Origin: a virus
DNA length: 28,546 nt
IMG/VR virus record: IMGVR_UViG_3300000651_000008
Span: 1-28,546 of that record
Strand: one strand, 5' to 3'
Shown: positions 26,343 through 28,546 of the stretch, piece by piece
Layout: each line of letters opens with the position of its first letter
Position numbering within the stretch: the stretch's first letter is position 1
Position numbers and translations under genes: made by a program
The notes under the pieces: model-generated
The model's database searches: none
Seen by the model: the letters and a program-made list of their open reading frames with translations, nothing else
Told to the model about the DNA's origin: nothing

Positions 26343-27793
26343 TGGGAACGCTGACTCCACCGCCGGATGCTGGCCCCGCGCTTGGCACGCTGACACCGCC
26401 AACGGCGGATAGCTTCATGCCCTCCGATCCTACCGCCGGAATGGATTGGTGGGACACGTTCTCGGCTAGTGCCAAGCGCACGCTTGAAGGATTGGGTAAG
26501 GGAGCGCTCCAGCGCGCCTATGAGTTCGCTTCTGATCCCCTGATGCCATTCAATCCGATACCCACGGCCGCGCCATACATCGAACGGCAATTCAAGCCGC
26601 AATACGAAGCGTTGCAACGCGACAAGGTCGAACGCGACGCGCGCGACAAAGCATTAATGAATGCTCCCGGCTCTGGCTGGGGCGAATTCGCGGCCAATAC
26701 CATTCCGTTTCTGACCCTTCCGGCCAAGATCCCGGCGGCGGCTGGTGGTGGTTTATTCGGGCTCTTGCAACAGACCGGGCCGAACGAAAGCCCATTGATG
26801 AATGCCATGACCGGCGCGGGCATGGGCAAGCTCGGACAGACCATCGGCGGCATGGCGGGCAGCGGCATTAGCTGGCTTGCAGGCAAAGCAAAGAATGTAG
26901 CGCAGACGATCGAGAGCGTCTTGCCAGCGATGAAAGACGGTCGAGCAGGGCAACTCTATGACCAAGTGCCGCATGCCCCCGGCGCGGATCAGCCGTTCCC
27001 TGTGCAGTCGTTTTTGGACAAGGTGGCGAGCGTTTATGACACGTTCGAGGACTTCATTCCCGGCGCAGTGACCAAGCGCATTCAAGAGTTTCGTGCCGGT
27101 CAACTTGCCAACGAGGGACAGATACCTGCGCCCGGCGGTGTCGCGCCTCGGGAGATGACGATCGCTGAAGCGGCGAAGCTCAATCGCAAGATCAACGACA
27201 CGATGGGCGATACCGACAGCAAACAAATCGCCTCGGCCGCTTCTGGCTTGCGCCAAGCGATTCGGGAAGCTGGAGATGAAGGATTAGGCGACGGCAACCT
27301 TGCATGGCAAGCGTTCCGGCAGGCCAATCAGACGTTCTCGCACGATGCCGTCCTAGGCGAGTTACAAGCGGCATTGGAGAAAGGCCCCGGCAAGCTCGGC
27401 AAGGTCATGGATGAAATGGGTCCGAAACGCTTGCAGGCCGCGCTATCGCCGCAAGAACTCGCGCGCATCTCGACGCTGCGCATGGCGGACGAGTCGCGCA
27501 GCAAAGGCGGCGGCATGTTTACCTCTGCCGGCCTAGGGGCGCTTGCCGGCCCGGCGCTCGAGCATGGCGCAGAGGCGCTTGGTCATTCGATTCCTGGCGG
27601 GGGAATGCTTACCGGCGCTCTGCTTGGAATGCTCGCCAACAAAGCCTTCGGCAAGATGGGCGAGGCGCGGTCTAACGCCATGCTGATTCAGCCGACTATT
27701 GCCGACTTGGTTGCGCAGACTACTGGTGCGCGGGCATTGCCAGCATTGCCGCCCTACCAGTTACCAAATCTCTTTGGTCAGAATTCGCCGTAG
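26342..27793 (+). CDS. Internal virion / ejection protein with hydrophobic Gly/Ala segments
   Basis: 483 aa from ATG 26342 (TAATG overlap with the previous stop); ATG 26321 is an in-frame alternative adding 7 residues. Residues about 105-185 contain amphipathic and Gly/Ala segments (FAANTIPFLTLPAKIPAAAG; IGGMAGSGISWLAGKA) found in phage internal proteins able to insert in membranes. A helical domain follows (MTIAEAAKLNRKINDTMG; QAFRQANQTFSHDAVLGEL) and another Gly-rich hydrophobic region near 395-440. No enzymatic motif. It is the last of six presumed ejection proteins before the tailspike. Confidence 0.65.
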   Translation: MGTLTPPPDAGPALGTLTPPTADSFMPSDPTAGMDWWDTFSASAKRTLEGLGKGALQRAYEFASDPLMPFNPIPTAAPYIERQFKPQYEALQRDKVERDARDKALMNAPGSGWGEFAANTIPFLTLPAKIPAAAGGGLFGLLQQTGPNESPLMNAMTGAGMGKLGQTIGGMAGSGISWLAGKAKNVAQTIESVLPAMKDGRAGQLYDQVPHAPGADQPFPVQSFLDKVASVYDTFEDFIPGAVTKRIQEFRAGQLANEGQIPAPGGVAPREMTIAEAAKLNRKINDTMGDTDSKQIASAASGLRQAIREAGDEGLGDGNLAWQAFRQANQTFSHDAVLGELQAALEKGPGKLGKVMDEMGPKRLQAALSPQELARISTLRMADESRSKGGGMFTSAGLGALAGPALEHGAEALGHSIPGGGMLTGALLGMLANKAFGKMGEARSNAMLIQPTIADLVAQTTGARALPALPPYQLPNLFGQNSP

Positions 27794-27937
27794 GCGACCA
27801 TGCGGGACAAACAACAGGATCACTCGTGCAATCACATAGATGATGCACAGTTCGATGAAGATGGCGAACGGTCTCAGCAGGACCGCGAGCAGCCAGCTCA
27901 TAGGATTTAGGAGCATAGCATAAATGGCGCAACCCAT
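27761..27937 (-). CDS. Possible small membrane protein on the opposite strand
   Basis: 58 aa from ATG 27937, with GGGG five bases upstream. It reads MLLNPMSWLLAVLLRPFAIF, then IELCIIYVIARVILLFV, and a basic tail (PHGRLRRILTKEIW), that is one or two membrane helices and a positive cytoplasmic end. It fills the 130-bp gap between the ejection and tailspike genes and overlaps both ends. Third-position GC is about 69% by hand count over residues 14-58, higher than for a competing 36-aa plus-strand ORF at 27800-27910 (about 53%). Antisense hydrophobicity can arise by chance, so confidence is moderate. Confidence 0.42.
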   Translation of the reverse strand: MGCAIYAMLLNPMSWLLAVLLRPFAIFIELCIIYVIARVILLFVPHGRLRRILTKEIW

Positions 27938-28546
27938 CCTTTCCCCGGTCTTTGCATGGTTCACCTCGGCGGGGCTGCCGGCTTCGGGCTACAAGCTCAA
28001 CACCTACTTCGCGGGAACCAGCACCCCGCAAGCGACCTATACCGATTCGACGTTAGGGACGCCGAACGCTAACCCTGTAGTCCTCAACAGCCAGGGCTAT
28101 GCGCCGGTCTGGATTGGGAGTGGAACCTATAAGTTCGTCCTTACCGACAGCCTCAACAACGTCATCTGGACGGCTGACAACGTAAGCCAGGCGGGGGGCG
28201 GTGGGAGCGGCGGGAGTTCGAGCACCTCAGAGTGGGTGACAGATACTGCCGTTCCCACCTTTATTTCGGCCACGTCGTTTTCCTTCGTCGGCGACCGGAC
28301 TTCGACCTACCACGTCAACCGGCGCATCAAGTCATCCAACACCGCCGGCACGATCTACAGCACGATTACCGCGGCATCCTTCGGCGCTGGGATTACCACA
28401 ATCACCGTCAGCAACGACTCGGGCGCCCTGGACTCGGGCCTGTCGTCGGTCAGTTACGGGATCTTAGACTCGGTCAATGTCTCCTATCCTGCCAATATCG
28501 GCGGGGGCGGGGGCTCGACGCCAATCCTCTACAACGGCGACTTCGG
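27924..28546 (+). CDS. Tailspike or tail fibre protein, N-terminal part (3' end outside window)
   Basis: 207 codons visible. TAGGAG lies 10 nt upstream of ATG 27924. The N-terminus has the typical phage fibre head-binding pattern: FTSAGLPASGYKLNTYFAGT followed by STPQATYTDSTLGTPNANPV, VLNSQGYAPVWIGSGTYKF and VIWTADNV. A Gly/Ser hinge (GGGGSGGSSS) leads into a second beta domain (VPTFISATSFSFVGDRTSTY). The receptor-binding end is beyond the window. In P22-like phages the spike binds and often degrades surface polysaccharide; activity cannot be judged here. Confidence 0.8.
   Translation, partial: MAQPILSPVFAWFTSAGLPASGYKLNTYFAGTSTPQATYTDSTLGTPNANPVVLNSQGYAPVWIGSGTYKFVLTDSLNNVIWTADNVSQAGGGGSGGSSSTSEWVTDTAVPTFISATSFSFVGDRTSTYHVNRRIKSSNTAGTIYSTITAASFGAGITTITVSNDSGALDSGLSSVSYGILDSVNVSYPANIGGGGGSTPILYNGDF

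Noticed and set aside
19701-28546. Diversity-generating retroelement, as in some short-tailed phages
   Set aside because: No reverse transcriptase gene and no template/variable repeat pair with adenine-biased differences is visible in the window; the tailspike 3' end, where a variable repeat might lie, is outside.

Overview
The window is part of a double-stranded DNA tailed phage genome or prophage of the short-tailed P22-type morphology, probably infecting a GC-rich Pseudomonadota host. The evidence is a P22-like set in order: small and large terminase, a 772-aa portal with a C-terminal coiled coil, scaffold, P22-type coat protein, gp4-like and gp10-like tail accessory proteins, a run of Gly/Gln-rich ejection proteins, and the start of a tailspike or tail fibre. 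There are no genes for long-tail assembly (no tape measure or tail tube), and I see no integrase, tRNA, IS element or CRISPR array. Species and lifestyle cannot be fixed from this window.

Left region (1-4284, minus strand): an early operon of small genes, many joined by ATGA stop/start overlaps. It holds a lambda Exo/YqaJ-type exonuclease next to a protein ending in the same tip as bacterial SSB, a Lar-like zinc protein, and many small accessory genes. At the left edge it runs into a gene with Gly-Tyr/Gly-Asp repeats.

Switch region (4285-4575): a 63-aa helix-turn-helix protein, transcribed leftward, sits between two GTTGAC/GTCAAC dyads. Its layout is a miniature of the lambda OL-cI-OR region. 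The 38-bp gap on its right contains two completely overlapping divergent promoter-like sequences, both predicted to start transcription at or within about 2 nt of a start codon.

Rightward early operon (4575-6870): two tiny membrane proteins, a PD-(D/E)XK nuclease, small zinc proteins and a lambda O-like replication protein. Seven copies of GTAACG/CGTTAC lie in or beside the replication gene, followed by a purine-rich stretch, which suggests a lambda-style origin. The operon ends with two hairpins, the second a good rho-independent terminator (6931-6966).

Late region (6979-28546, plus strand): five small basic or Gly-rich proteins, TerS, TerL, a Tat-signal protein, portal, three beta-rich fibre-like proteins, scaffold (preceded by a four-codon upstream ORF), coat, and a hairpin terminator. 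Next come an AT-hook protein and two separate GroES-like proteins flanking the gp4-like connector. These are followed by the gp10-like protein, fibre or needle candidates including a LamG-fold adhesin, six presumed ejection proteins, and a truncated tailspike. One small membrane-protein ORF on the minus strand fills the gap before the tailspike. Together the early genes would carry out recombination and replication and the late genes packaging, assembly, adsorption and DNA delivery; lysis genes are not recognisable here.
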